Origin: Ectocarpus siliculosus | Lineage: Eukaryota; Sar; Phaeophyceae; Ectocarpales; Ectocarpaceae | Length of the DNA: 41,002 nucleotides | Direction of reading: 5' to 3' | Assembly: GCA_000310025.1 (NCBI GenBank) | Contig: FN649734.1 | Span: 1,923,821 to 1,964,822 of the forward strand | Part shown: one piece after another, positions 1 through 11,422 of the stretch | Layout of the letters: each line of letters opens with the position of its first letter | Position numbering within the stretch: position 1 is the stretch's first letter | Position numbers and translations under genes: made by a program | Notes under the pieces: generated by a model | The model's input: only the letters and a program-made list of their open reading frames with translations | Databases searched by the model: none | Told to the model about the DNA's origin: nothing

Positions 1-480
1 CCCCCCCCGGCCCGGGAAGGACCGGACCCGAGCCGGCCGGGCCCCCCGGGGCCCCCCCGGGAAGGCCCCCCCCAGCCCAGAAAGGGCCAGGAAAGGGGGG
101 GGGGGGTTTTGCCCCGGTGGGGTCCCAGGGCCAACCGGGGGGGGGGGGGGGGGGGCAGCTCGAGTCTCAGCCGAAACCGCCGCGAATTTCGCCTTTGTGC
201 AGCCGTAAGACGTCCGCTGCAGCTCGAGTCTCAGCCTCCGAAGGTGTGGCTAAACTCCACGAAACAACGCTGCCCACCCGGGAACAAGAAAATGCATCTC
301 AAAAACAGCTACGCGTGCAAAAACATGACGATCAAAAGAAACTACAGCAGTGTCTAGTACACCGAGCCCGCAAGAGGTCAAACCAGAAGAAAACGTCCAG
401 AAAAATCCCAGATACTTCAACGAACAATACAGTAGTACCCTTCGCAGTTTTTTTGTATTCAGCAAACATGTTGGATAAAG
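1..480. other. Low-complexity C/G sequence and gene-free flank
   Basis: The first 170 bases are runs of C and G with few other bases, including a G run at about 137-155. This looks like a poor-quality contig end or a very GC-rich subtelomeric tract. A short motif (GCAGCTCGAGTCTCAGCC) occurs twice, near 157 and 219. No kinase-like reading frame is visible on the minus strand here, although the receptor kinase gene to the right needs further exons in this direction. I see no supportable gene. Confidence 0.6.
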
Positions 481-496
481 CATACAATCGGGGAAG

Positions 497-525
497 TTGG
501 GTTAGGGTTAGGGCTAGGGTTAGGG
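497..525 (+). repeat. Short interstitial TTAGGG telomere-type tract
   Basis: About four and a half TTAGGG units, one varied to CTAGGG, read on the plus strand. TTAGGG is the telomere repeat reported for brown algae. A true left chromosome end would show CCCTAA on the plus strand, so this tract faces inward and is interstitial. It lies just beyond the last visible exon of the truncated receptor kinase gene. Confidence 0.8.
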
Positions 526-712
526 AATACGGTCTGCGTACCCCCTTCCTGTTCAATTTCTCCATAAACTTTTCTATCGCGCGAAGGCGGTCCGAACAAG
601 AAGACCATGGAGCAGAGATCTAGAACCAAGAGGCGAGGCGACCGTCAAGCAGCTATTTAGCTCGGTGCTTTCCAGCAAACTTCTCGGGCATACGTCCGCA
701 GCCTGTGGCTAC

Positions 713-871
713 CTTTGCCGCCGCGTTGAAGCCATCGTAGTTGGCCATGTAGACCTCGCCCGCCCCTCCCGAGCCGATAACGAGGTCCCGGACTATCTCG
801 ATCGACCCTTGGGGGATCTCTTCCTCCTCGATGAGTCTTTCTAGATGCTGTTGCCTTCTGAGGCGCTTGTC
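713..871 (-). other. Kinase N-lobe exon (glycine loop and beta-3 lysine)
   Basis: The exon starts after a CAG acceptor and encodes 53 residues: a charged helix (RRQQHLERLIEEEEIPQGS), beta-1 (IEIVRDLVIGSG), the loop GSGGAG followed by EVYMANYDGF, and AAAK where the lysine fits the ATP-contacting VAIK lysine. It ends at AAG|GTAGCC in phase 0. Helix C, HRD and DFG are not in the window. Without them no catalytic activity can be claimed. Confidence 0.85.
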
Positions 872-2512
872 CTGGTGGTTGGTTGGTTGTTTTTCCCCGG
901 CAGCACGGGGAGGGAGGGAGAGGGAGGGAGAGGGAGGGAGAGGGAGGGAGAGGGAGGGAGAGGGAGGGAGACAGACAGGTCACAGACAAGGACGGACAGG
1001 CAGATGGTTTTTAACGACAAGAGAACGCAACACTTTCGAGTGGTACAGTACATCGATACAATCAACGACGATGCCAGAAGGCGAGAGACATTGGCAGGGA
1101 CAGCAACAAGGGAGACAGAGCGGTCGGTGTAGGCAACGAAAAACGGATAAATAGCACTCTTTTGCTGGCCGGCATGCCTTGTGCGCTCTCTTACCGTGAC
1201 ATGATTCGCCAGCTCGGCCCTGACTTTCTGTATCTCGGACAAGGACGTCGCGTTGACGTACGACTGCAAGACAGGAAAAAAAAAACACAAACGTACGCGA
1301 CAAACAGGTCGGGCGGGGGGTTACGGCGCACGGCAGCGGCCCCCTCCCGTCGGTCAAGGCGGGACGCCCGCCTCACTAACACGGCCACGATATATACCGG
1401 CAAGAGCAAAGGCGATACTTTATTGCCAAGGCGGGCTTGTCTGCTCTCGAGGAGACCAACGACGGCTGGAAAGCGCACGCGGACGGCGGCAGAAAAAAAC
1501 GTGGACCAATCACCGCACACAAGCAGCGGGCCACAAGCAGCGGGCCAATCAATCAGAGAGCGCCTCAGCTATATATGCCAAAAATTCAGGGCAGACAGAA
1601 CATGCGCACGACGGTGCCTTAAGCCATGCATGGGAGGACCCGCTGAGCGATTGCGCGAAAAACATTGTTCGCCAACAAGGGGGGCACCAGAAACGAAACT
1701 TCAAGGCCTCACGTTGAAGTACTCCAGCATTCTCCGGACCGAAGCGTCCGCTTCCTCCACCCGCGTGCGGTACATGCTTGCGGTCCACATCCTCCCCAGC
1801 CTGGTCTTCCGCTGGTTCGGACGAACGCATTTGTTTTCCGCGCAAAACGAGGAGAAGCGATTGTGAGGACGGCGTAAGTTATATGCAAAGAATTAGACTG
1901 CTGAAACGTCGGCCTAACCCATGAAGCCTAAAAAAATCCAAAAGTTGAGGCGCTTGACCATAAGAACAGGTGTTCAGTCAAGAAGTCTACACTAAAACCA
2001 CTAAAACCTATACAGTACACTAAAACCTAGATAGTCATACTAAAACCAATAAGTCGCCGTGGGTGTTGTACCCCATTCGAGACAAAAACAAGAAGCGAGC
2101 CTCGGGCGAATTAAGAGGTTCTTAGGTGGTGGCACGTTTTGTACTCGAGACCTCGACACGCGACGGAAGCAACCGCGCGTTCGCCTACCTTGTAAACCTC
2201 GATGATGTCGATGACGGCGTCTAACTGTTCCTGGACGCCTTCCAGCAGCCTACGGCCCGTTTCGCGGTGGGTCTCCGTCGCTGAATCCTGCACACCGTGT
2301 ACCATCACCAAACAAGGCGATAGGGAGAGTTCAACAACAAAAAATCCGCCCGGGTGCATTGGTTTAGAGAGACCACGACTTCTCAGCGACAACAACAACA
2401 ACAACACCAACAACAGCAGCAGCAGCAGCAGCAAACAACAAGGAGCACTCAGCAATCGGTGCACGGCGCTAGAGCGCAGCGTGGCTGGGCCACGTCTCCG
2501 GCAAGGGGGCCT

Positions 2513-2553
<41 letters not shown>

Positions 2554-5500
2554 GTTTCTTTCTTGCTCTGTCCACAAGTGTGTTGGTGGGACCCCCACCG
2601 CCTGTGCTATTCCAATTGTCATACCCGTCATCGCACGCTAGCGCAGGTACGATGGGATGGGAGCTTGAATAAAAAGGTGGCTATAGTTTGGGTAGTTGGT
2701 CTATGACCACGGACGGCGTCCCGGGTCAGTTGGACAGGGACAGGGCCGGCTTTTTTATGTCAAATGTCAAGACACCACCACCACCACCAGCAACAGCAAC
2801 ATCGACAATACCACCGGCACCAACAACAACGACAACAACACATACCTCAGTAATGCTCTCGAGAAACTTAGCGAGGTTGGAGCACAGCTGGAGGCTCGTG
2901 TCGAACGCAGCCGTGATCCCATCGTTGTCCGCCTTCAGCGTCACGAGTGTCTCCACGAACATGGCAACCTGCGTCAATTCATTTCATTGATAAGAAAGTG
3001 CGGTATATAGAGACAATCGCCGAGAGCAAGTCCGGGAGATATCGTGCAAAACAACCAAGGTCAGATCGTCACCAGGACGGGGTAGTAGTAGGAGCCAGCC
3101 CCTCTAGGCGGTGTCGGCCTCACCTCCGGCACACCGGTGATCGAAGAGTTCTGTGCCGCACGGGCGGCCTTCTTCAAACCCGTCATGATCGACATGCGCC
3201 TTTCGCCGGCGCTTGTGCCGCCGCCGCTTCCGCCGCCGCCGCTTCTCCTTCCGTCCTTGTCGCGATCGTCGAGAGAGGACGATGCGTCATCGGCTTGGTA
3301 GTACGGCGGCCGCTCACCGTTTTCCACACCGTATGCACGGACGCCGGTGGTCCGGGCACCGTCGAGGGTGTTTTGCCGGGTTACTTCCTCGGACCTGTGG
3401 GCAACCCCGGCCGGTCGACACGAACATGAAGATGAGACAAAACACACCAAACACGAAGCCGGGCGAGAATATTGCACGGCCGCGCGGTTAGTTCGACGCC
3501 TCGGTATCCGGTCGTTGAAGCAGCCGCTCTTGCTAGTTCATGGCGGAGGCGGGATGGCTTAAGGAAAAGGGACACTATTGGACAAGAGCTTCAACGAAGG
3601 GAAGGCGACACGGTTAGACCGCGCTCGCGATATATGTACGCATGCACTTTTCGTACGTGCACGGGGCTTGCCGCACCCACCGTACGAAAGGCTATGTCAG
3701 ATCTGCGCACATCTCTCGAGACCGTTACGCAATGGCATGCACCGCCTCCGGCGCAAAACAGGCGAGCAGAGATGCACGTACGTATTACGCCGGGCGAACA
3801 GCCCGCCGAAATCGCAAGGGGCAAATCTCGTAGGGGAGCGACGGCAGGCTTGCGCCCGCTACCGATATCGCAAGGCAGACGATGCGAACACCGCGAGCTG
3901 GGGTTACAAAAAGAGACAACACAAAGGATAGCGCTTCCGCACTCAAGAACCTCTAGCTTTGGTCGAGGCGTTTTTTTTTTGTTCCCAGGGTTATGCTACA
4001 TACAAATGGCCGCGATATGGGTTTTGTTGTAGGGCTTCTTAACCGAGCGCACAAAAAAAAAAAGTGCTACAAGTGATCAGATTTTCATTTTTTTCAAGGC
4101 TATATATATTCGTAGAGGTGGTTGTGATTCATATCGAGAGGCGCCAACGCCTTCCAAGTTCGTTGACGAGCGGAATGCCGCGCAGGTGACGTCAAACCTC
4201 CCTGTGACCTGTGACCAGGGCGACTTTTTTCAAAATCCTTTCTATGTTGGTGATTGGTATCGAGACTCGATCCCGCGAACATACAGATCACAGGCACGGT
4301 ACCCTCCGCCCCACCGGGGCAGCAAATACGCGCATCATTCGCCTCCCACGAGTGGTTGACTTAATAAAGAATAACGTTGTTGTAGGTTATTGTGTGACCC
4401 CGGGGATGTAATAAAACGAATGATCCCCAGGAAATGTTAATCATCCCCTCAGTCGAATCTCCAGAGATTTTTCTAATTTGTTCATTCCCCGATCCGTTTT
4501 TTTTCTTGTCCCCTCCCAGGCCTCGCGGATGTGTTTCTGTTTTTTCCTGAATTACGGGCAAACAAAATCTAAAACCAACCGAACTATGTGGCTGTCTTTT
4601 GTGCCTACCTGTCTTTTGCGGAAAGGAGTCGTTCTATATATACCACCAGAAAGGTCTAGCAGAATTTTCTGCATGGTGGAACAGGTCGTCTGGTCTGTCT
4701 GACCGTCAGAACCATATTTACTCGTTTTTCGTATGTATGCTACAGCAAGCTGTAGCCTCTACTCTATACCGTAATTTACACTTCATACATGCCGCACACG
4801 CACCGCGCGCCTCCGGAAAGCGTCCATCAAAGCGTATTGTCGTACACAAAGTATATATACATGTAGTACGAGTACTCGATGCACGACGAGACAACTACTG
4901 CCCAAGTAGGGGGGGATACTTCCTTTCTATCTATCTATATGCAATGCATCATCGTATGCATAGCAAGAACAAAATATAAATAACATGTACGTGTGTGTTG
5001 CGTGGGCCCATAGACAAATCTTCCATACAAACACCGTATATGATAAACCAACAGCAGAAAATTTGCAGAAGAAAAACGCGAAGAGTTCAAGCACAATCTG
5101 CTGTCTGGTAACGCGCCGTCGTTACACACGCACACGCTCACACGACTGTGTACATACGCGTGCGTACACATGCAGCAAGGCGCGAAGTAGGAGATCAGGG
5201 TCATGAACAGCTTCTTCTTTCTCCAAATTTTGTCAAGACGAGACATCTTACTTCTTTCGTTTCGTGGATACATGTGCATACATATGTATATGCCATGCAC
5301 AATAATCTATGTGTCGCCCCAGACCAAACCTTCCAGACAAACGCCGTATGCATATATATGTGCATGATAGAACAACAACAGCACAAAACAATGCAGACAA
5401 AAGCGAAAGAGTTCAAGCAGCATGCTGTTTGGTATGATACGCTGTCGTTACGCCAACACGCACTCACAACACTGCTGCTGTGTATAGGCTACTGCTGCTA

Positions 5501-8500
5501 CAGTATACGCCATATAAATACGTGAACATACGTACAATAAATGCATGCTACGCGCGCCTCCACAAAGAATGGCGGGCACGAAAGCGCTGTAGTGTCACGT
5601 GTATTATGCGCCAGCAAAGAAAGATGAACGTTAAGCTGTGAGGTCGCAGAGAGACGTTTGTTTGTTTATTACGAACAAAAAAGAGATGACTCGGAACATT
5701 TTGGAACCACAACGCCCGCCCATGATGTAAATTGGGGCGTTCTACATGAACATTTGCGGCAGGGGGGCGTTCTAGTCTATATCGATTTTTTTACTGCAAG
5801 TGCGGGTGCTAACTGCAAGGTTAGGCGAGGGTCGCGCGCCCCGCGCGCCTGCTGAAACCCCAAAGTGCGCGCCGAGCTTCTGTGTCCCCATTTCGGGGGC
5901 AACCGCTGTGGCTCGAAAAGAAAGTATACCCCTTTGAACAGTTGTCGAAAACACGAAAAACACCCGTAAATCATGACAAGTGTTCGCCGGAACCAAGTGT
6001 ACCCATGAAATATTCCATATTCCAAACGAGGGTGACACGCGGTTGGCTTCGGCAGCGTCTCTCCGCAACCAAACATTTCCATTTTCCAAACGAGGGTAAC
6101 GCGGGTTGGCACCGACGGCGTCTGTCTCTCCCCACCAAACATTCCATATTCCAAACGAGGGTAACGCGGGATACCACCTTCTCGCTCACCTGCACCGGCC
6201 GACCTGCTGCGTCCTCCGCGCCCTTGCTACCTTGGTGCCCCCCCCCACAGAGGCGCTATGGTGTAGCCACGGCGTACCGGGAGGGTCGGCCAGTCCCGAC
6301 GACGACCCGTGGTCCTCGTCACGGTAATACATTTCCAGAAAACGGTGTTGGCTGGCTTCAAATAGGACACCGATCTCGATGTCCGCGGCGGGGGCGGGGC
6401 CGGTAGCGGGTGAGCCGAGCTGGACTCCCGTGGGGGAGTCGGGCGGCGCGACGCCCGGAGGCAACTCCTCTCCGAGGCGGCGACGGGGCGAGCCGAGCTG
6501 CACCTCGACATCGGGGAGGGGATGTTTCGGTGCGAGGGCCGGCACGAGCTCCGTGGTGAGGATGCTGCTGACGGCGCCGTCGGAGTCCTCGCTCATGCTC
6601 CTGATGGTCCTCTCGTCCGACGGGCAGGTTCTAGGAATACGGGCTCCGTTTTCTTTCACCGAGAAACGAGCGCCCCCCCCCCCGCCGCCGGCGACGTCTC
6701 CGCAATGCAGCGACCCCGGTGCAGCCGTGGCGTCAACCACGTTCGTGTCGGGAGTTACCTCTTCTGTCCCGTCGGGGTCGTCGCTGCCACCACCTTGCTC
6801 TTCTTTCCTCCGTCTGCGCCAGGACCAGCAGCCCTTGCACACCCAGCACACCGAGCACACGAACACCAGCGCCCCGACCACCGCACCGGCGACCATGGCG
6901 GGGTCGGCATCATCGCCGCCGGCGTCGCCGTCCCCACCGCCGGGGGTCGAGAGCGCGCCGTCCGCCGGTGTCCCCGAAGCAGACGTAGGCGACGGCGTAG
7001 CGGCGGCGGGAGTCGCCAGTGCCGTCGGTCCGGGGGTCGTCGGCGCACGTGACGGTGAGAGGCTTGGGGATGCTGCGGCAGGGTTTAGGAGAGGCGGAGC
7101 GTCGCGTGAACGAAAGCGAATTTGTTTTGGGGGATGGGTGCAACGATTGGAAGCGTCAAAACTTCCCGTGGGGCGTGGCGCAAACGCCACGCTGCTGTCG
7201 ACAGTAGTGTTGTGGCAGCACAGCCGTTGTTGCTGTGCGTGACCCTTTTTGTCGGGCTGGGGTATGACTGGGTGCATAACTGCGGTGAGGGGCATCATGT
7301 ATTAACCCAATTTTGCATGATCTGAGAGCATCTTGAACGTGGGGCTCATGTAGACCAGTGAACGCACTCCCACCGGGTGCGGAATAGTGCGAGGTGTGAC
7401 ATAGCTATCGTGGGAATGGCATCTCGCTGTGGCATGCATGCGGTTACGTTGCTATTGTCGGCGATCTACACCTTCACTTGACCGTGCCAATGTCAAGAAA
7501 ACCAGAGCGTTGGCCGAACGCAACTGGGCGGCAACCCGTTTCCAACCGGACAGTTGGAGCACAACTCTCTCATCCCTGCGCCAAACGAGCGCTGCGAATA
7601 CACTCGCACACCGGCGGAGAGCAAAAACGAACATCACCCCCCCCCCCCTCTAAGCGTGGTCGGAGTCAGAGGGTAAACGTAACAAAAGGCCGCCAACATG
7701 GCGGGGTGTTTGAGAAACGGAGAGCAAAACAAGCATCAGGCCAAGAGCTCCGCGTGTTCAGCACACACAAAAAGAACCAAACCGCCGCGCCTCGAGACCA
7801 GAGCTTGAGAAACGACGAGAAGGTGAGGAGAGGGGGGCAAGAACAACGGACCGACCTAGCGAGGATATCGTTACTGCTAATCTACGAAACAGAGAGGTGG
7901 GAATCGTATCCCTATCCCTTATCCTTATCCCCCAAGCCATCCCGTATCCCCAACAGTACCAAATCCAAGCCTAACGATACCCTCGCGAAGGGCACTGAAC
8001 GGCATGTGTGTTTGTGCGGACAGAACAGGAACGATCAACTCAAGATCGCTTTCACCTGTGGTCGGCGTCGGCGTAGCGATCGTCGGGGCAGGTGTCGGCA
8101 CCGGTGTCGCGGGTGCTGGGGTTGGGTATGGGGGCGCCGTGGAATCGTCCGCTGCACAAAAAACAAAACACACCGCCGGTTTAGCAAGCGCATGCGTCGG
8201 GACGTAGGAAGACAAACAAACGGGGCGTAACGAGACAAGGATGGACGGCAAAATAAGACCAGTTTCCAGCCGGTTTCCTTCTACTCACTGCGAAGACTTC
8301 AGCACATACATGCCTTCGATTGCTGCGGTGGCAATGTCTCGAACGGGTATTTAGTCTTTCTGTGTCAGGAACATTTCCAAAAAAGGGCGGGTACAGCTAG
8401 CTGCCACGGTGCCCACAAGACGCGGGGTCATCGTTACCAGACAATCGACTTCAGAAAACACGTCATAAAAAGCCGACCCGATATCAGCGCAACGGAGGCG

Positions 8501-11257
8501 ATGCCAGCGGCAAAATTTACAAAACAGAAGCGACGCCAAAGACAACCAGCACTCGCAGATAGCCAGCAGAGGGATTAGCGGCCCGCAAACAACCAGCAGC
8601 CAGCCTTCCTCGCGCCGAACACTAGCCAGCGCCATTGCGCCTTAAATGCATGACCCAAAAGCTTTCGACCACGAGCCGACAAGCTTCGCGGGCAACTAAA
8701 TGCTCGCAGGAAAACCGAGGTGTAATCCATGGAATGCAGCCTAAAAGCTTCGCGGGCAAATAAATGATAACAGAAAAACCGTCGTGCAACCCACGGCGTG
8801 CTCGACGTCCCGTCGAAACCCTCGCCGCTAAGAAATCTCACCTCTTTGCTCGTAGCCGTCAACAAAGTTCCCGTCCAATAGGAGAGTCGACACCTGTTCC
8901 AGACCTTCGGGGGCTTCCCCTGACAGAGGGTTTTTGAAGGGGCGCGCACGAGGTGTGTTTGTGTTTTTGTTTCCGGCCGATCTCTAAAGTGTGTTTGGAG
9001 GCTTACACAAACAGACTCGAATACGCCCAGCATCCGGAATCGTCATATGGAGGCGTGCTGCAGAGACGAAAAAAATTGTCAACAGTGCTGAAAAAGATTT
9101 GAACGCCGTATTTCCAACGGGTGAGTCTTGTAGCTATGTCTCGGAGGAAAGACAAGGCTCGAACCCACCAAGAAACGGTGCCCAGGCAAACGAATTCAGT
9201 AATGCCCCGCCACTCGGTGCACTTCTCAAAAAGCAGGAGCGTGTTGCTTCCGCTTCGCAACGGCCGAGGGACGTTCGGTGGGGGTCAAACGGCCACACAC
9301 GAAACAATGGAACCCAGCGACAAGAACAAGAACAATACAGAAGAAGAAGAAGAAGAAGAAGAAGAAGAGAAGGAAAGAGCAAGAAGAAGAGCAAGGAAAC
9401 CTGAGCAACAACAACCACCAAATCCACCACCAACCTGTCAAGTAGTTGTTCCTAAGATCCACCGCTTGAAGCTCCCCGCCCTCGGCAAGCGTCCCCAGCT
9501 CTGCCGGGATGTCCCCTGAGCCAAACAAGCTTCAATCAACGCATACAATGCTTCCGTTCAGCCGAACTTTGCAAACCGGGGGGGGGGGGGGGGGGGGGGC
9601 GACAACCCCAACCCCTACGATGGTGCGCAGGCCCGGTTCGATGCAGAGAAAGCAAAAAAACACACCGAAAATCAAGAATTATCCGTACGTGATATACGCC
9701 AGATACCGCGCCCCCGTGAACCAATGTTTCACAGCTCAATTTCTGCGCAGCTTGGCAGCGCCGAAAACGGCGGCGTTGAAGCCGCTCGTCGAGAGCTTCC
9801 CGAAAACGTGTTATCATCCTGTTCGTCGTGGAGTAATCCAGTCTTGAAAATCGGTCCAGGAGGTGTGGTATCTTGCGTCACATCTCCTACGGTGTTTCTC
9901 CTCCTAAGGTGCGTCGTGACAACCCTCTTCCCTTCCTTGACATTCTTCAGGAGATCTTCCGAACATCTCCCGGAGATCAAACGGAGATCACATTCACAGC
10001 AGCGGTACAAACCACATTTCGCCGGATCGAAAAATCGGTTTCCGCGTTTCAAAAAACGCAACCCGTTCCCGTCAAACCCTAAATGTGGAACACCGCTACA
10101 AGCCAAAAAAAAATGCACCAAAGGAGGTTTCCTGACCTGTCAGGCTGTTGTCTTCCATGTACAGGGCCTTCAACGACACCAAGCCGCCAAATTCCGGGGG
10201 GATCGGACCTGTGCGCGCGCCCGCGAGGCAAACATGCACAATAGGGGCAAAATCGTCGGAAGAACGCGTCGAGCGACAGCATCGAAAGTTGGAAACGTTC
10301 GACCACAGAAAGAGAGAGAGGGAGGGAGAGAGAGAGAACGAGACAGACAGGCAGACAGACAGACAGACAGACGACAGAGAGAGAGATAGACAGACAGGAC
10401 GGGCAGAATGGAAAATGCCGACTTGCTTGGATTTCGCACACGCTAGCTAGTCTTTTCAGGGGGCACAATGAAAGCCCGAGAGTGGTGAAACCGTACTTCT
10501 AGCGTGTCGGTCTGCACGCTACCAAGGAGGACACCATAGGGTTTCACTGTTCACTGCAACACCCAAGAACACACGCATTGATTTCAAAAATACAGAACGC
10601 GCCACCACCTCAGCAGTGAAAAACTTGACCCTAAAATATCTCCAAAACTTAAGAAATTGGCCATAAGAACAGTACTCAAGTCAAGAAGCCTACATTAAAA
10701 CCTATATAGTACACTAAAACCTTAATAGTCACACTTGAACCTACTAAAACCTATATAGTCACACTAAAATCTATTCGTCGCCGTGGGGGTAGTACCCCAT
10801 TCGAGGCAAAACAAGAAGCGAGCCTCAGCCAAAAAAAAGAGGTTCTTGAGGGGTGGCGCGATCTGTACCAGGAGAGAGGCACAACGCAGACCATACCACT
10901 AACCCAACTTCCCCCGATTGCATTCATTATCCAACATGTTTACTCGATAGAACCCCCCCCTGCGAAAGGCTACTGACCTATCAACCCTGTGTTGCCGGAG
11001 AGGTCCAGCTGTGTCAGCGACGCCAGGTTGCCCAGCTCGGGAGGAATTATGTCTGCGGAACAGGAGACGACCAGGCACCGGGGTTAGAAGGAGGGGGAGA
11101 GGTCGTGTGCGAGAGGGTCGCGGCTAGGGTGGAGGTAAGGGGGTCAACACACACTTCGTGCGAACAGGCATACAGATAAAGAGGCGTTTCTCTCCGTGGC
11201 ATCTGTCGTATCGGTGACGGCAATCAACAACCACAGCTGTGGCAGACACAGCAGCAT

Positions 11258-11288
<31 letters not shown>

Positions 11289-11391
11289 AGCAGCAACTTC
11301 AACGCCATCAACAACAGCACAAGGAGCAACAGCAGCAGCAACAACAACAACCTTCCACATCACCACCGTCAAGAATAGCGCCGTCCTCACC

Positions 11392-11422
<31 letters not shown>

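Larger units (their letters stand above)
1195..3394 (-). other. Helical region between membrane and kinase, MLKL/HeLo-like by inspection
   Basis: Five exons (3394-3124, 2968-2846, 2287-2189, 1805-1713, 1263-1195) encode residues about 665-883. The first is a Gly/Ser-rich linker ending in a short amphipathic stretch (RRMSIMTGLKKAARAAQ). The other four, joined in phase 0, are strongly helical with regular leucines: VAMFVETLVTLKADND, LQLCSNLAKFLESITE, RRLLEGVQEQLDAVIDIIE, then RMWTASMYRTRVEEADA with VRRMLEYFN. The layout of about four helices with a central GR/K motif before a kinase resembles the N-terminal four-helix domain of MLKL and related HeLo-like adaptor domains. That likeness is my judgement from pattern, not a database match. 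A plain coiled coil for dimerisation is the alternative. Confidence 0.5.
3395..6189 (-). other. Largest intron of the receptor gene (2.8 kb)
   Basis: No coding exon seen. It contains short AT-rich stretches, a diverged internal duplication (about 4985-5480) and three 65-bp tandem repeats next to its 5' end (6010-6170). Open frames on either strand here have no splice or protein-like support. Confidence 0.65.

Noticed and set aside
6379-7242. 287-codon plus-strand open frame
   Set aside because: It is the antisense of the transmembrane exon of the receptor gene; the minus strand has the splice sites, membrane helix and phase agreement.
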